This document shows, one piece after another, positions 1 through 9,079 of a DNA stretch of 64,000 nucleotides (within the stretch, counting starts at the first letter, position 1; each line of letters opens with the position of its first letter). The notes beneath the pieces are model-generated. The model saw nothing but the letters and a program-made list of their open reading frames with translations, did not search any database and was not told where the DNA came from. This DNA comes from CALBJU01 sp965247125 (GTDB taxonomy: Bacteria > Bacteroidota > Rhodothermia > Rhodothermales > UBA10348): contig CBDFGO010000001.1 of assembly GCA_965247125.1 (NCBI GenBank), positions 682,001-746,000 of the forward strand. The letters run 5' to 3'. The position numbers and the translations under genes were made by a program.

Positions 1-157
1 TCGGCACCGATCCATCGCTACTGACAATACCAGAAGCGTCAGTGATACAACGGTCACAGATGTAGACATCGGGTCCGGCTACCATGGAGGTCACTTCATG
101 GGCTGTTCGCCCGCAAAACGAGCACCGGATCACATCGTGATCTTCTTGATTACTCAT
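1..157 (-). CDS. clpX: ClpX, ATP-dependent Clp protease unfoldase subunit (N-terminus only)
   Basis: The first 52 codons read from an ATG at 157 and run off the window edge. The encoded start carries the ClpX zinc-binding domain: a CSFCG pair near residues 12-15, followed by the HEV...AGP...YICDRC segment with the second Cys pair. This four-Cys zinc ribbon with 'AGP.VYIC' is diagnostic for ClpX, the AAA+ unfoldase that delivers substrates to ClpP. The AAA+ module lies outside the window. The gene is divergent from the RNA methylase at 323, with about 165 bp between them that should hold both promoters; I saw no distinctive motif there. Confidence 0.93.
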   Translation of the reverse strand, partial: MSNQEDHDVIRCSFCGRTAHEVTSMVAGPDVYICDRCITDASGIVSSDGSVP

Positions 158-322
158 ATCTTAAAATCGCTTCAAAAGTAAGGGAACGTCTTCGAGGTGG
201 CCCGCTGATAAGAGCGCGCTCTGATACATATATCGCACCTTTTGCCCAATCTCTTAAATGACGGTTTATCTTCTTCGACGACCACATTTTTGTTTCATTC
301 CTCCCTCGCTGGATTCATCGCA

Positions 323-1306
323 ATGATCCCCGTCCCCGAGTCGTTCCCCGCGCCCTTTATAGAACGCTATAAAGAAGTGTTCAACGACAATGCACTGGAT
401 CGGATTCTAGCGGGGTTCAGTGCCGAAAAACAGACCTGGTTCCGTGTCAATCCGCTGATTTCGGGAAGTGAAACCGCGTTTGAAGACCTTGCAGACCAGG
501 GAGTTACGGTAAATAGATTCTCAATATGGCCCGATGCGGGCTGGGTAGAGGGTGGGGAGCGGCAAATATTACTAGCGTCCGGTGTGTACAGGGCAGCGAA
601 AATTTACATTCAGGGCCTTGCCAGCCAAATTCCTGTTCGACAGCTTGATCCGCAAGCCGGAGATCGAATTCTGGACCTTGCCGCCGCACCCGGAAGCAAG
701 ACCTTGCAAATCGTTGGTGCAGCGCCGACGGCCGAGGTGGCTGCGGTGGAAATCGTCCGCAAACGAAAGTTCAAGCTCCAGGAAAATTTGCAGAACAATG
801 GAGCAAGAAACGTTCGCGTATTTCTCCAGGACGGCACGAAGGTATGGCGCTACCGTCCTGAACATTTCGATCGTGTTCTTCTCGACGCGCCCTGCTCGAG
901 CGAAGGCAGATTCAAGTTGAGCGATGAGAGTTCGTATTCGTTCTGGACACCCGGTAAATCGAAAGAGATGGTTCGAAAACAACGACGACTTTTATTCTCA
1001 GCCATTCACTCTCTAAAAATCGGAGGCACGCTCGTCTATTCCACCTGTGCCATTTCACCTGACGAAAACGAAGGTGCTGTGCAGCACGTGCTCGAGTCTT
1101 TTGCATCGAGTATGGAAGTGGATCCCATCGATCTTGATATTGACGAACGCATCCCGACACTCGATCGATGGCGCAAAAAAGGAGTGGATGATCGGGTGAG
1201 AGGAGCATGCAGGCTCATGCCGTCAAATCGTATGGAGGGCTTCTTCGTGTGCAGATTTCGAAAGACCGCGTCGTCTGATCCACCCCTTCCATTGCGGATC
1301 GACTAA
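323..1306 (+). CDS. RsmB/RsmF (NOL1/NOP2/Sun) family RNA cytosine-C5 methyltransferase
   Basis: SAM-dependent m5C methylase of rRNA or tRNA. Visible motifs are the SAM-binding loop LDLAAAPGSKT, the DAPCSSEGRF motif IV with one catalytic Cys, and YSTCAISPDENE carrying the second Cys. These are the two cysteines that define the NSUN/RsmB family. The frame is open from a TTG at 242, but the ATG at 323 (MIPVPESF...) fits the family N-terminus better, giving 327 aa. There is no PUA or other C-terminal extension, so the protein is short compared with RsmF (about 480 aa) and closer to minimal NSUN-type enzymes. Its exact target nucleotide cannot be read from sequence. Its stop overlaps that of the convergent EcsC gene by 4 bp. 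Confidence 0.9.
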   Translation: MIPVPESFPAPFIERYKEVFNDNALDRILAGFSAEKQTWFRVNPLISGSETAFEDLADQGVTVNRFSIWPDAGWVEGGERQILLASGVYRAAKIYIQGLASQIPVRQLDPQAGDRILDLAAAPGSKTLQIVGAAPTAEVAAVEIVRKRKFKLQENLQNNGARNVRVFLQDGTKVWRYRPEHFDRVLLDAPCSSEGRFKLSDESSYSFWTPGKSKEMVRKQRRLLFSAIHSLKIGGTLVYSTCAISPDENEGAVQHVLESFASSMEVDPIDLDIDERIPTLDRWRKKGVDDRVRGACRLMPSNRMEGFFVCRFRKTASSDPPLPLRID

Positions 1307-2163
1307 TTCAGCACATTGTCGCCGTACTTCGCTTCCAGAAATCGCTCGCGATACAAAAAATGAGCTGTCTGGCAGACCTTATTTGTGTACAGGTAATTTA
1401 TGCCTGAGCCGAGCAAAGCCCCGGTCACGGGCACCATCTGCGCCAATTTTTTTTCGGTCAAATTCATTCCGAGTCGCTTGGCGATCGCCTCGATCGCACT
1501 GCCCACACCCACCTGCTCGAGAAGTTGGCCACCCTGCTGCCGGGCTACACGCGATGCAGTACGAACGGCTGGGGAGAGCGTTACGTCTTTTTGATTATTG
1601 CTGGGTTGGGCGACCTTGTCGAGCAACTGAAGGGCGTACAATCGTTCGGAATCCCGGCTGATGTCGAAGCCGCAATACGTGGCGTACTCGCCAGCTGCCC
1701 TCAGATTAATCGAGACCAGTGCAATTAGATCGGGGACAATGCCCGCGGCGCCGGCCACGCCGGTCGCGGCCCCCTCGACAGCGGCAAGCCCAATGTATTT
1801 TTTATCGAGACCCGATAGCACCGCGTCGACATCTTCCAGGTCGAGTTCGTGGATGTCCGATATTTGTGTTATCTCATGGCCGCTCTTGTGATAGTCTTTT
1901 TTCACCGCCTCAGTCCACACCGAGTCCTGCGTTATTTCATTGGTGAGCTCAAGGACACCGGAAATAACATTTTCCATGGTCCAATCGACTCCTGGAATTT
2001 TGTGGATTAGATCTGTGACGCTGTTCCAGGACTCAGAAGCCTTCGTCTTTGCCCTCGAATACCACGTATCGGGCGGATTACGCCACGCACGAATCTCCTC
2101 GATGGCGTGCCGCTCGTAGACCGAGAGTGTGTCTGGGGTCGTATTTGATGATATAGAGCTCAT
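1303..2163 (-). CDS. EcsC family protein
   Basis: A 286-aa protein matching the EcsC family (PF12787). It has an N-terminal helical region rich in Trp and charged residues, then a Gly/Ala-rich hydrophobic segment (AAVEGAATGVAGAAGIVPDLIAL, about residues 128-150) and a second Gly-rich hydrophobic segment near residue 245. EcsC proteins are named after the ecsABC locus of Bacillus; their molecular role is not established. It is convergent with the methylase upstream and separated by 61 bp from the barrel gene that precedes it on the same strand. Confidence 0.8.
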   Translation of the reverse strand: MSSISSNTTPDTLSVYERHAIEEIRAWRNPPDTWYSRAKTKASESWNSVTDLIHKIPGVDWTMENVISGVLELTNEITQDSVWTEAVKKDYHKSGHEITQISDIHELDLEDVDAVLSGLDKKYIGLAAVEGAATGVAGAAGIVPDLIALVSINLRAAGEYATYCGFDISRDSERLYALQLLDKVAQPSNNQKDVTLSPAVRTASRVARQQGGQLLEQVGVGSAIEAIAKRLGMNLTEKKLAQMVPVTGALLGSGINYLYTNKVCQTAHFLYRERFLEAKYGDNVLN

Positions 2164-2224
2164 GCAGCGGATTTATACGATTTCCGGAGAAAATGTTGTG
2201 ATCAGTCGCTCGTCACGTGTCATT

Positions 2225-4096
2225 TTAGTTGAAAATCGGCCAGTAGACGCCAAAACGTAATCTTTGCTGCGGGATCGGGTAGTCTGGGATGATCAGATTA
2301 CCAACCTGCGCTGATGTGCCGGAAAGTGCGTTTTCATAGGACAGGTAGATAATCGCACCCCGTACACCCGCCTCAGCGACGAAATCAATCAGCCAGTTCG
2401 CTTCGAGCGTATCGGACGCATCTTCAGGAAGTGCCAGAAGGCCAGTTGGCGTGTGCAGTCTCAGGCCGCCCATCTCTCCCCAGTATCGGGCGCGCACATA
2501 GGCATTGAGGTCAAGGTCTCCCGTGAACATGCGCACCCGCACCCCGATGCGTCCTGAAGACCATTGCTCGGGCGATGCTCTTCGCCAGGCTGCAGCAAGG
2601 GCGCCATCGGCATCCGTGTTCGTCGCTCGAAAGACCGGGTTCAACACCGCATATAATCCTTGCGCAGCCTCGTCCCGAAATCCGATTCGCAAAGAGATCC
2701 CCGAGGCTGTAGCCGAGCCCGATAGAGACTGAACTCGAATGACGGCTTCGGTATTGTCTAACTCGGCTACCACAGGATTTCGTTCCACGTTGACGAAACT
2801 GTCCACCAGCAGCGAAACGAGATTGGACCGCCACCCAACGCCCAGGTGCGCCGACGCGAACGATGGATCGGCCTCATCCGTCAGCGGCTCGACGGAGGTA
2901 GAGAAGCCCGTTATTTCGTGTGAGGCCAGGCGGCGACCCGATCGTACTCCGCTCGCAAAAACGGTAAAGGAATTGATCTCGGCTGTCGCCCCTCCGGAAA
3001 GGTAAATCCAGGATCTGTCGGATTCTTTCTGAGGACCCGCGCTCAGGTGCCAATCAACGGGACCGCTTTTCCCGTCCACACTTCCAAGTGCAGATAAGAA
3101 AGATCGAGAGGAAGAAGTGGAGTCATACGCATTTCCGTCCTTGAACCGGTCTTTCCATCCAACTACCGCCAGACCAGCGTTAAACATGGGGAGGGGCTTT
3201 GATCCTTCCACTCGCACCCCAAGCCGTTCGACCCGCCCTTTGATGGCGACTAAACCGTTTCTGTAATCAAGAGTCTGGACCGTCCAGAAGAGCGTTGCCC
3301 TGGAATTAATATTCGAAAGTGTAGTCCTGCCGCGAAGTCTGAGGTCGTTTCGAATCGTGCGTCGCCGGGCCGATTCATTTCCCACTACCGCACCCAGTCG
3401 TTGATAGATTGATTCATACGCCGCTCCCGCGAACGGCATCACTCCGGTGTGCGCGCCGATACTTCGACGGTTCGCGAGCTCGACCAATTCGGCGCTCCAC
3501 TTGGGCGTCACGTAACGAAGTCTCAGCGTGATTTCGCGGCCTCTTTTCAGTCGTGAGCCATCGTATTCGCCCTGTGCGCTCGTTCCCGCATATCCGAAGA
3601 GAGTCTGCAGGCGCCTCACGGTCGAATCTGCCGCCATGAAGACTCTGTTTTGGACATGAATCGCCCTGATCGCGTTCAAATCGTCACCGGCCGACTGGTA
3701 GCGAAGGTTTGTACGCGGAGCCGAATCGTTCAAGGAATCGGCCAAAAGGACCACGCCCGACTCTTCCAGGTTGATCGATTTCAAGAGAGCGACCGGAATG
3801 AGGTCAAAACGAGGACGGCCTGTAATCAGGTCGCTGAAATCAATGCCATCGAATTGCAGTTCGAGTCGGTTCGGATCGGCGCCATAGGGGGCGATGCCGT
3901 CCGGCCATCCTGTCGCGCCAAAAGTGTAGCTGAAAACGCCGGGCAAGTAGATCAGGATGGAAGCGGGGTCAGGATCGACCTCCAGCAAGGGAGCGCGCGA
4001 GTGGTCGCTGCTCTGAGCTCGAACACACATCGAGCCTCCTGTGCTGAACATCCACAGTCCCGCGAAAAGGCAGGCCGATAAAAAATTTCTGATCAC
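2225..4096 (-). CDS. TonB-plug-like outer-membrane beta-barrel protein
   Basis: Starting at the GTG at 4096 (623 aa) the protein opens with a clean signal peptide (MIRNFLSACLFAG... to VRAQ). The start is placed here because this GTG lies one base after the TAG stop of the deoxynucleoside kinase, so the two are probably translationally coupled; the frame is open further upstream (to 4195) but would overlap the kinase. Residues 35-130 resemble a TonB-receptor plug: a D-P-N-R-L-E-L-Q-F-D-G-I-D segment followed by 'RFDLIPVALLKSINLEE'. The rest alternates in barrel style and ends in a short aromatic-terminated strand (FGVYWPIFN). It is shorter than a full TonB-dependent receptor (700 or more aa), and the substrate is unknown. 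Confidence 0.65.
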   Translation of the reverse strand: MIRNFLSACLFAGLWMFSTGGSMCVRAQSSDHSRAPLLEVDPDPASILIYLPGVFSYTFGATGWPDGIAPYGADPNRLELQFDGIDFSDLITGRPRFDLIPVALLKSINLEESGVVLLADSLNDSAPRTNLRYQSAGDDLNAIRAIHVQNRVFMAADSTVRRLQTLFGYAGTSAQGEYDGSRLKRGREITLRLRYVTPKWSAELVELANRRSIGAHTGVMPFAGAAYESIYQRLGAVVGNESARRRTIRNDLRLRGRTTLSNINSRATLFWTVQTLDYRNGLVAIKGRVERLGVRVEGSKPLPMFNAGLAVVGWKDRFKDGNAYDSTSSSRSFLSALGSVDGKSGPVDWHLSAGPQKESDRSWIYLSGGATAEINSFTVFASGVRSGRRLASHEITGFSTSVEPLTDEADPSFASAHLGVGWRSNLVSLLVDSFVNVERNPVVAELDNTEAVIRVQSLSGSATASGISLRIGFRDEAAQGLYAVLNPVFRATNTDADGALAAAWRRASPEQWSSGRIGVRVRMFTGDLDLNAYVRARYWGEMGGLRLHTPTGLLALPEDASDTLEANWLIDFVAEAGVRGAIIYLSYENALSGTSAQVGNLIIPDYPIPQQRLRFGVYWPIFN

Positions 4097-4097
4097 A

Positions 4098-4736
4098 CTA
4101 CTCTGGGAATAGTCCAAAAAGTCGAGCCTCAATCTGCGCGATGATCCGTGATTGATCTTCCTCCACATTGACGAAGTCCATCTCATCCACGTCAATAATT
4201 ATTTTTGGTCCGAGGTCATAGCGTCCAACCCAGTCCTCATAATGTTTGTTGAGTCGTTCCAGGTACTCGATCCGGATCGTGGACTCAAACTCTCGACCAC
4301 GAGACTGGATATGACTGACCAGCGTCGGGACGGTCGCCCTCAGATACACAAGTAGATCCGGCGGTTTCAAATACGACGTCATCGTCCTGAACAGCGCTGT
4401 ATAATTGTCGTAGTCCCGGGCCGCCATGAGACCCATCTCGTGCAGATTGCGCGCGAAAATTTCGGCGTCTTCATAGATCGATCGGTCTTGAACCACGCTA
4501 TGGGGAGATTCTTCTATCGAACGCTGGTGTTCGAATCGGCTGGACAGGAAAAAGACCTGCAGGTTGAACGACCAGCGATGCATGTCTTCGTAGAAGTCTG
4601 ACAGATATGGATTGTCATCTACCCGTTCGAAATAGGATTCCCACTTGAAATAGCTCGATAATAATTGAGTCAGTGAACTCTTTCCTGCTCCAATATTACC
4701 TGCGACGGCTACGTATTTCTTTCCAGAGTATGGCAA
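4098..4736 (-). CDS. Deoxynucleoside kinase (dCK/dGK family)
   Basis: 212-aa P-loop kinase that phosphorylates deoxynucleosides in nucleotide salvage. The N-terminal P-loop is GNIGAGKSSL at residues 13-22. A DRSIYED motif near residue 84 matches the DRS/ERS motif of the dCK/dGK/dNK family that contacts substrate, and RxxExxIxxEYLExL follows in the lid/arginine region. The frame begins at a TTG at 4736 with an in-frame TGA two codons upstream, so this unusual start is forced unless translation begins internally. It is first in a two-gene unit with the TonB-plug-like barrel and divergent from valS. Confidence 0.9.
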   Translation of the reverse strand: MPYSGKKYVAVAGNIGAGKSSLTQLLSSYFKWESYFERVDDNPYLSDFYEDMHRWSFNLQVFFLSSRFEHQRSIEESPHSVVQDRSIYEDAEIFARNLHEMGLMAARDYDNYTALFRTMTSYLKPPDLLVYLRATVPTLVSHIQSRGREFESTIRIEYLERLNKHYEDWVGRYDLGPKIIIDVDEMDFVNVEEDQSRIIAQIEARLFGLFPE

Positions 4737-4957
4737 GGATCAGGAGGTCAAGGCTTGGTTCAAAATGGAAGGCAGGAGAAGATCCGACACCTGCCAGATC
4801 GCATCAGATCAGTCGGTCACACCGTTCCTAATCTAGGACTTGAAACCGGCAGTTGCTTGCCCGGGTTCTAACGCCAAATTCGCGATCTCGGGCGGGATGC
4901 GTACCGGGCAGGACGTATCTTCATCGCCTTCATTCTTTCGACTCGAAAAGTAGATAC

Positions 4958-7618
4958 ATGGCGCCTGAAGCCAACACGAAGCCCCTTGCTGATCGCGGCA
5001 AATACGATCCCGCGAAAATTGAGAGCAAGTGGTATACCTATTGGGAAGAGAACGATCTATTTCGCACCGATGCCGAGTCGGGAAAGGAGCCTCACGTGAT
5101 CGTGATGCCCCCTCCTAACGTGACGGGTCGTTTGCACATGGGTCACGCACTACAGGACACCGTTCAGGATACTCTCACCCGTCTTCGTCGAATGCAGGGT
5201 TTTGAAGCCTTGTGGGTGCCTGGAATGGATCATGCGGGCATTGCTACCCAGAATGTGGTCGAAAAGGAGCTCAAGAAAGAGGAAAAAAAGAATCGACACG
5301 ACTACGGCCGCGAAGCCTTCATTGAAAAGGTTTGGGACTGGAAGAAGGAATATGGCGGGATCATCCTCGAGCAGAAACGGCGACTCGGAGATTCCTGTGA
5401 CTGGTCGTGGGAATACTTCACGATGGACGAGGGATTCTCTCGGGCGGTCCAGGATGTATTCGTGCGCCTGTACGACGACGGCCTTATTTATCGAGGCAAG
5501 TACCTCGTCAACTGGTGTCCGTCTGACATGACCGCGTTGTCGGACGAAGAGGTCGATAACGTCGATCGCATGGGCCACCTGTGGTACATCAAATACCCTC
5601 TCACCGGCGGCGAGGGTTTCATCGAGATAGCTACAACGCGTCCCGAAACTATGCTTGGTGACTCTGCAATAGCTGTACACCCGGAGGATGAGCGTTATTC
5701 CGAGCTGATCGGACAAACCGTAAAATTGCCGCTCACCGATCGCGAGATCCCAATCATTGCAGATGATTACGTCAAAAGTGAATTCGGAGCGGGCGCTCTG
5801 AAAGTGACACCTGCACATGACAAGAATGACTTTGAGATCGGCAGGAAGCACGATCTCGACATCATCAACATCATGAACTTCGACGCGACCATCAATGAAA
5901 ATGGCGGAGCGTATGAGGGAATGGACCGCTTCGATGCCCGCAAGAAAATCGTCGCAGATCTTGAGGGCCTGGATCTCCTGGTGAAAATTGAGGACTACAA
6001 GTCGACCGTCCCGATTTCCAGCCGCTCGAAGACCATTATCGAGCCCCTTATTTCGCGTCAGTGGTTTGTAAAAATGAAACCGCTGGCCGAGCCTGCTCTA
6101 GAGGCAGTCAGGGATGGGCGGGTCAAATTTCATCCGAAGCGATGGGAAAACGAATATTGCCGATGGCTCGAGAACATCCGAGATTGGACGATTTCGAGGC
6201 AGCTCTGGTGGGGACATCGTATTCCAGTCTGGTATCACCTCGATGAGGAGGGCGAGATTGACGAATCGCGCGACTTCATTGTCTCTGTCGACGAGCCCGA
6301 ACCCGGAATGGTTCAGGATGAGGATGTGCTGGACACGTGGTTTTCTTCCTGGTTGTGCCCTTTTGCCACGCTGGGCTGGCCGAAGGAGTCGAACGCACTC
6401 GAGAAGTTTTATCCAGGAGCAGTGCTCGTTTCGGGTTATGACATTCTCTTTTTCTGGGTTGCTCGCATGATCATGGCTGGCATGTACTTCATGGGAGATG
6501 TCCCCTTTAAAGACATCTTCATCACTGGCATGATCAAGGACAAACAAGGCCGGTGGATGTCCAAATCTCTGGGGAACGGGATCGATCCGCTGGATATGAC
6601 CGACCAGTATGGCGCGGACGCAGTGCGCTTCAGTCTGACCATATTGTGTGCTCAGGGTCAGGATATCAAACTCGATCCCACGAAGTTTGAGATGGGTCGC
6701 AATTTCGCGAACAAGATCTGGAACGCGTTCAACGTGTTCGGTCAATTCATGGAGGATGGCAGAGACTATCGACGCGAGCGCTCATTTGGCGAACTGGAAT
6801 TTGTCGAGAAGTGGATGCTGACGCGTCTGAACAGGACGATTCTGGCTGTGGAAGAGGACCTAGGGCGGTATCGGTTGAACGAGGCGATCATCAAGATTTA
6901 CACGCTGTTCTGGGGAGATTTTTGTGATTGGTATCTCGAGCTGATCAAGCCGGCGCGGGGAGAGCGAATGGAGGATGACAAGATTGCGCTGGCCCTGGAG
7001 CTGTTCGAAAAAATGCTCCAACTTCTCCACCCGTTCATGCCCTTCATTACGGAAGAATTGTGGACCCACGTTCGCCCCAGGCAGGAGGGTGATATCTGCA
7101 TGACGAGCTCCTGGCCGCAGTCTGATGCTTCTCAGGTGGACGAGTCGTTGGCAGATCATTTTCGTACGATGCAGGAGATGATATCGGGCATTAGAAATAT
7201 CAAGTCCCAGTACAATGTGCCACCCGGTCAGGAAATTTCCGCCTCACTGCATCTGGAGTCTGACCTGGTAGGCCCGGTTAAAGAACATCAGGACTACTTC
7301 GCCAAGCTAGCCAAGGTCTCGGATATGACCGTATCTACGGATGCCACGATTCCTCCGGCATCTGCCTCGGTCGTAGTCGGACGAAATCAGGTGTTTGTAC
7401 CCCTAGAAGGCATGATTGACCTTGAGGTGGAGCGAGATCGGATCAGAAAAGAAATTGAAGACAAGCAAAAATTCCTGAAGAGTGTAGAGGGAAAATTGTC
7501 CAATGAAAGTTTCGTTTCAAGAGCCCCCGCTGAGGTCGTGGAAAAAGAACGATCGAAAGCGACTGAAATCCGCGAAGAGTTGGAACGGCTGGAAAGTGGC
7601 CTGGCGGAGCTCGCGTGA
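4958..7618 (+). CDS. valS: Valyl-tRNA synthetase
   Basis: Class I aminoacyl-tRNA synthetase charging tRNA-Val. The HIGH motif appears as PPPNVTGRLHMGHA near residue 51, a connective (editing) domain follows (TTRPETMLGDSAIAVHP), and the KMSKS loop is present as GRWMSKSLGNG. The last 65 residues form the Val-arm coiled coil (VERDRIRKEIEDKQKFL...). The ATG at 4958 gives 886 aa, normal for ValS; the frame is open upstream to 4853, but those residues do not look like the family. The 221-bp gap to the divergent kinase (4737-4957) should contain the promoter; I saw no leader structure or T-box there. Confidence 0.97.
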   Translation: MAPEANTKPLADRGKYDPAKIESKWYTYWEENDLFRTDAESGKEPHVIVMPPPNVTGRLHMGHALQDTVQDTLTRLRRMQGFEALWVPGMDHAGIATQNVVEKELKKEEKKNRHDYGREAFIEKVWDWKKEYGGIILEQKRRLGDSCDWSWEYFTMDEGFSRAVQDVFVRLYDDGLIYRGKYLVNWCPSDMTALSDEEVDNVDRMGHLWYIKYPLTGGEGFIEIATTRPETMLGDSAIAVHPEDERYSELIGQTVKLPLTDREIPIIADDYVKSEFGAGALKVTPAHDKNDFEIGRKHDLDIINIMNFDATINENGGAYEGMDRFDARKKIVADLEGLDLLVKIEDYKSTVPISSRSKTIIEPLISRQWFVKMKPLAEPALEAVRDGRVKFHPKRWENEYCRWLENIRDWTISRQLWWGHRIPVWYHLDEEGEIDESRDFIVSVDEPEPGMVQDEDVLDTWFSSWLCPFATLGWPKESNALEKFYPGAVLVSGYDILFFWVARMIMAGMYFMGDVPFKDIFITGMIKDKQGRWMSKSLGNGIDPLDMTDQYGADAVRFSLTILCAQGQDIKLDPTKFEMGRNFANKIWNAFNVFGQFMEDGRDYRRERSFGELEFVEKWMLTRLNRTILAVEEDLGRYRLNEAIIKIYTLFWGDFCDWYLELIKPARGERMEDDKIALALELFEKMLQLLHPFMPFITEELWTHVRPRQEGDICMTSSWPQSDASQVDESLADHFRTMQEMISGIRNIKSQYNVPPGQEISASLHLESDLVGPVKEHQDYFAKLAKVSDMTVSTDATIPPASASVVVGRNQVFVPLEGMIDLEVERDRIRKEIEDKQKFLKSVEGKLSNESFVSRAPAEVVEKERSKATEIREELERLESGLAELA

Positions 7619-7704
7619 GGTTCAGGTCAATGGGTTAAGTCAGTCTCTTGAGTTCTGGGGGCGAATCGGTTACTCTATTCTTCGCATCACAGTAAGGATA
7701 AATT

Positions 7705-8562
7705 ATGCGCTCTAAAGCTTCTTTCGTGACGTTCCTGGTCCTGCTGATGTTCGGATTGGGTACCACCGAGAATTCCCATGCTCAGGAAATCCAGGACTTC
7801 ATCGAGATCACGTTGACAGACGGTTCGACGTTCGTCGGGACGATTCTTTCGGAATCCGAGGCGGAAATCAGCTTTCGGACCACCTCGGGCCTCGAGTTCA
7901 CGTTTCTGGTGGCAGACGTCAGGTCGAGGCGAACAATCCGGGGGCGAGTCAGCCAGAAGGGCCTGATGAAACTGGATCCGACCTCGTCGCGGCTGTTTTT
8001 CGCGGCGACCGGACGACCTCTCAAGAAGGGAGGAATCTATCTGGCGAACTACTCGATTATTTTCGGGCTGATCGCCTACGGAGTATCCGACAACGTCATC
8101 GTATCCGGTGGCACCAGTCTATTTCCGGGAACGGTGGCACAACTTTACTACATCGCTCCCAAGCTGACGCTCTACAACAAAAATGATCGATCCTTCGCAG
8201 TAGGGGTCCTCGCCGGGGGAATTACAAGCGAAAATGGTGGGGGAGGAATACTATACGGAGTTTCGACAATCGGTCCGCCCGATCGAGCCGTCAGTGTCGG
8301 CGCGGGCTTTCTGTTCGGCGGAGGGGAGGTGAGTTCGACCCCGATTATTCTTGTGGGGCTCGAAAAACAGCTGTCTTCGAAGCTCAAGCTAATTTCTGAG
8401 AATTACCTTTTCCCTTTTGACGAGACAGAAATTCTTGTGAGTGCCGGATTGCGGTTCATTGGAGGAACGCTGACCACCGATCTGGCCTTTTTCTCGATCA
8501 TTACATCCGATGAATCTTTCTGGATACCGTGGTTGAGCTTCACGTACCACTTCGGGAAATGA
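7705..8562 (+). CDS. Secreted, probably outer-membrane, protein of unknown function
   Basis: 285 aa with a signal peptide (MRSKASFVTFLVLLMFGLG...SHAQ). Residues 25-80 form a small beta domain with 'ITLTDGSTFVGTILSESEAEISFRT', an Sm-like or 'define-and-modify' motif often found at the N-terminus of Bacteroidota cell-envelope proteins. The rest is Gly- and aromatic-rich with alternating strands (GAGFLFGGGEV, SAGLRFIGGTL) and ends TYHFGK, consistent with an eight-stranded barrel. It starts 87 bp after valS. No function can be assigned. Confidence 0.7.
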   Translation: MRSKASFVTFLVLLMFGLGTTENSHAQEIQDFIEITLTDGSTFVGTILSESEAEISFRTTSGLEFTFLVADVRSRRTIRGRVSQKGLMKLDPTSSRLFFAATGRPLKKGGIYLANYSIIFGLIAYGVSDNVIVSGGTSLFPGTVAQLYYIAPKLTLYNKNDRSFAVGVLAGGITSENGGGGILYGVSTIGPPDRAVSVGAGFLFGGGEVSSTPIILVGLEKQLSSKLKLISENYLFPFDETEILVSAGLRFIGGTLTTDLAFFSIITSDESFWIPWLSFTYHFGK

Positions 8563-8728
8563 CCAGGGATGCAGCGGTTTGCTGACTTTTACCTTGCACG
8601 GATTTCGTGAAGACGGGCCTCGATCAGAGTGCTGAACAGCGAATCGCGCTCTTTTACACGTTCCCGTCATCGGAGAAGCTTCCAGCTTTTAACCATTATG
8701 AATCATTTAACAGCACTCTAGCGCGAAT

Positions 8729-8992
8729 ATGGCCGATCAGGCCCAAATAGCTGAACCGACAGTCGATCTTGACCCGGCTCCGGAGTCCGTAGCGGTTACG
8801 CCAGGTGCGGCCATAACACGCTTGATGGTTCGACCCGACGTTCGAATGGAGAGATCTTTTCGAATCCCGGTCGTGGCGACTATTGTTTTCGTAATCACAA
8901 TGATGGCCATTTACTTCCTGGGCAGGACCGTAGCAGGTTTTTATACGCCTACCGTGCAAGACGGGAAGGTCGAGTTCGTGGGGCGTCGGTAG
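8729..8992 (+). CDS. Small single-pass membrane protein, unknown
   Basis: 87-aa frame beginning ATG GCC GAT. It has a Pro/Ala/Asp-rich N-terminal half, a basic stretch RPDVRMERSFR, then one hydrophobic segment (about residues 47-68, VVATIVFVITMMAIYFLG) and a short tail ending VEFVGRR. The topology and codon use look genuine, but no family was recognised. It sits alone between the barrel gene and the class V aminotransferase, with 166 bp upstream and 87 bp downstream that hold nothing obvious. Confidence 0.5.
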   Translation: MADQAQIAEPTVDLDPAPESVAVTPGAAITRLMVRPDVRMERSFRIPVVATIVFVITMMAIYFLGRTVAGFYTPTVQDGKVEFVGRR

Positions 8993-9079
8993 AGGCACCC
9001 ATTAAGCGGGATCGGCATTGATTACCGCTTGATTTCCAGTACATTTAAGGATTCCTTGAATCAGCAATTCCGATCCACC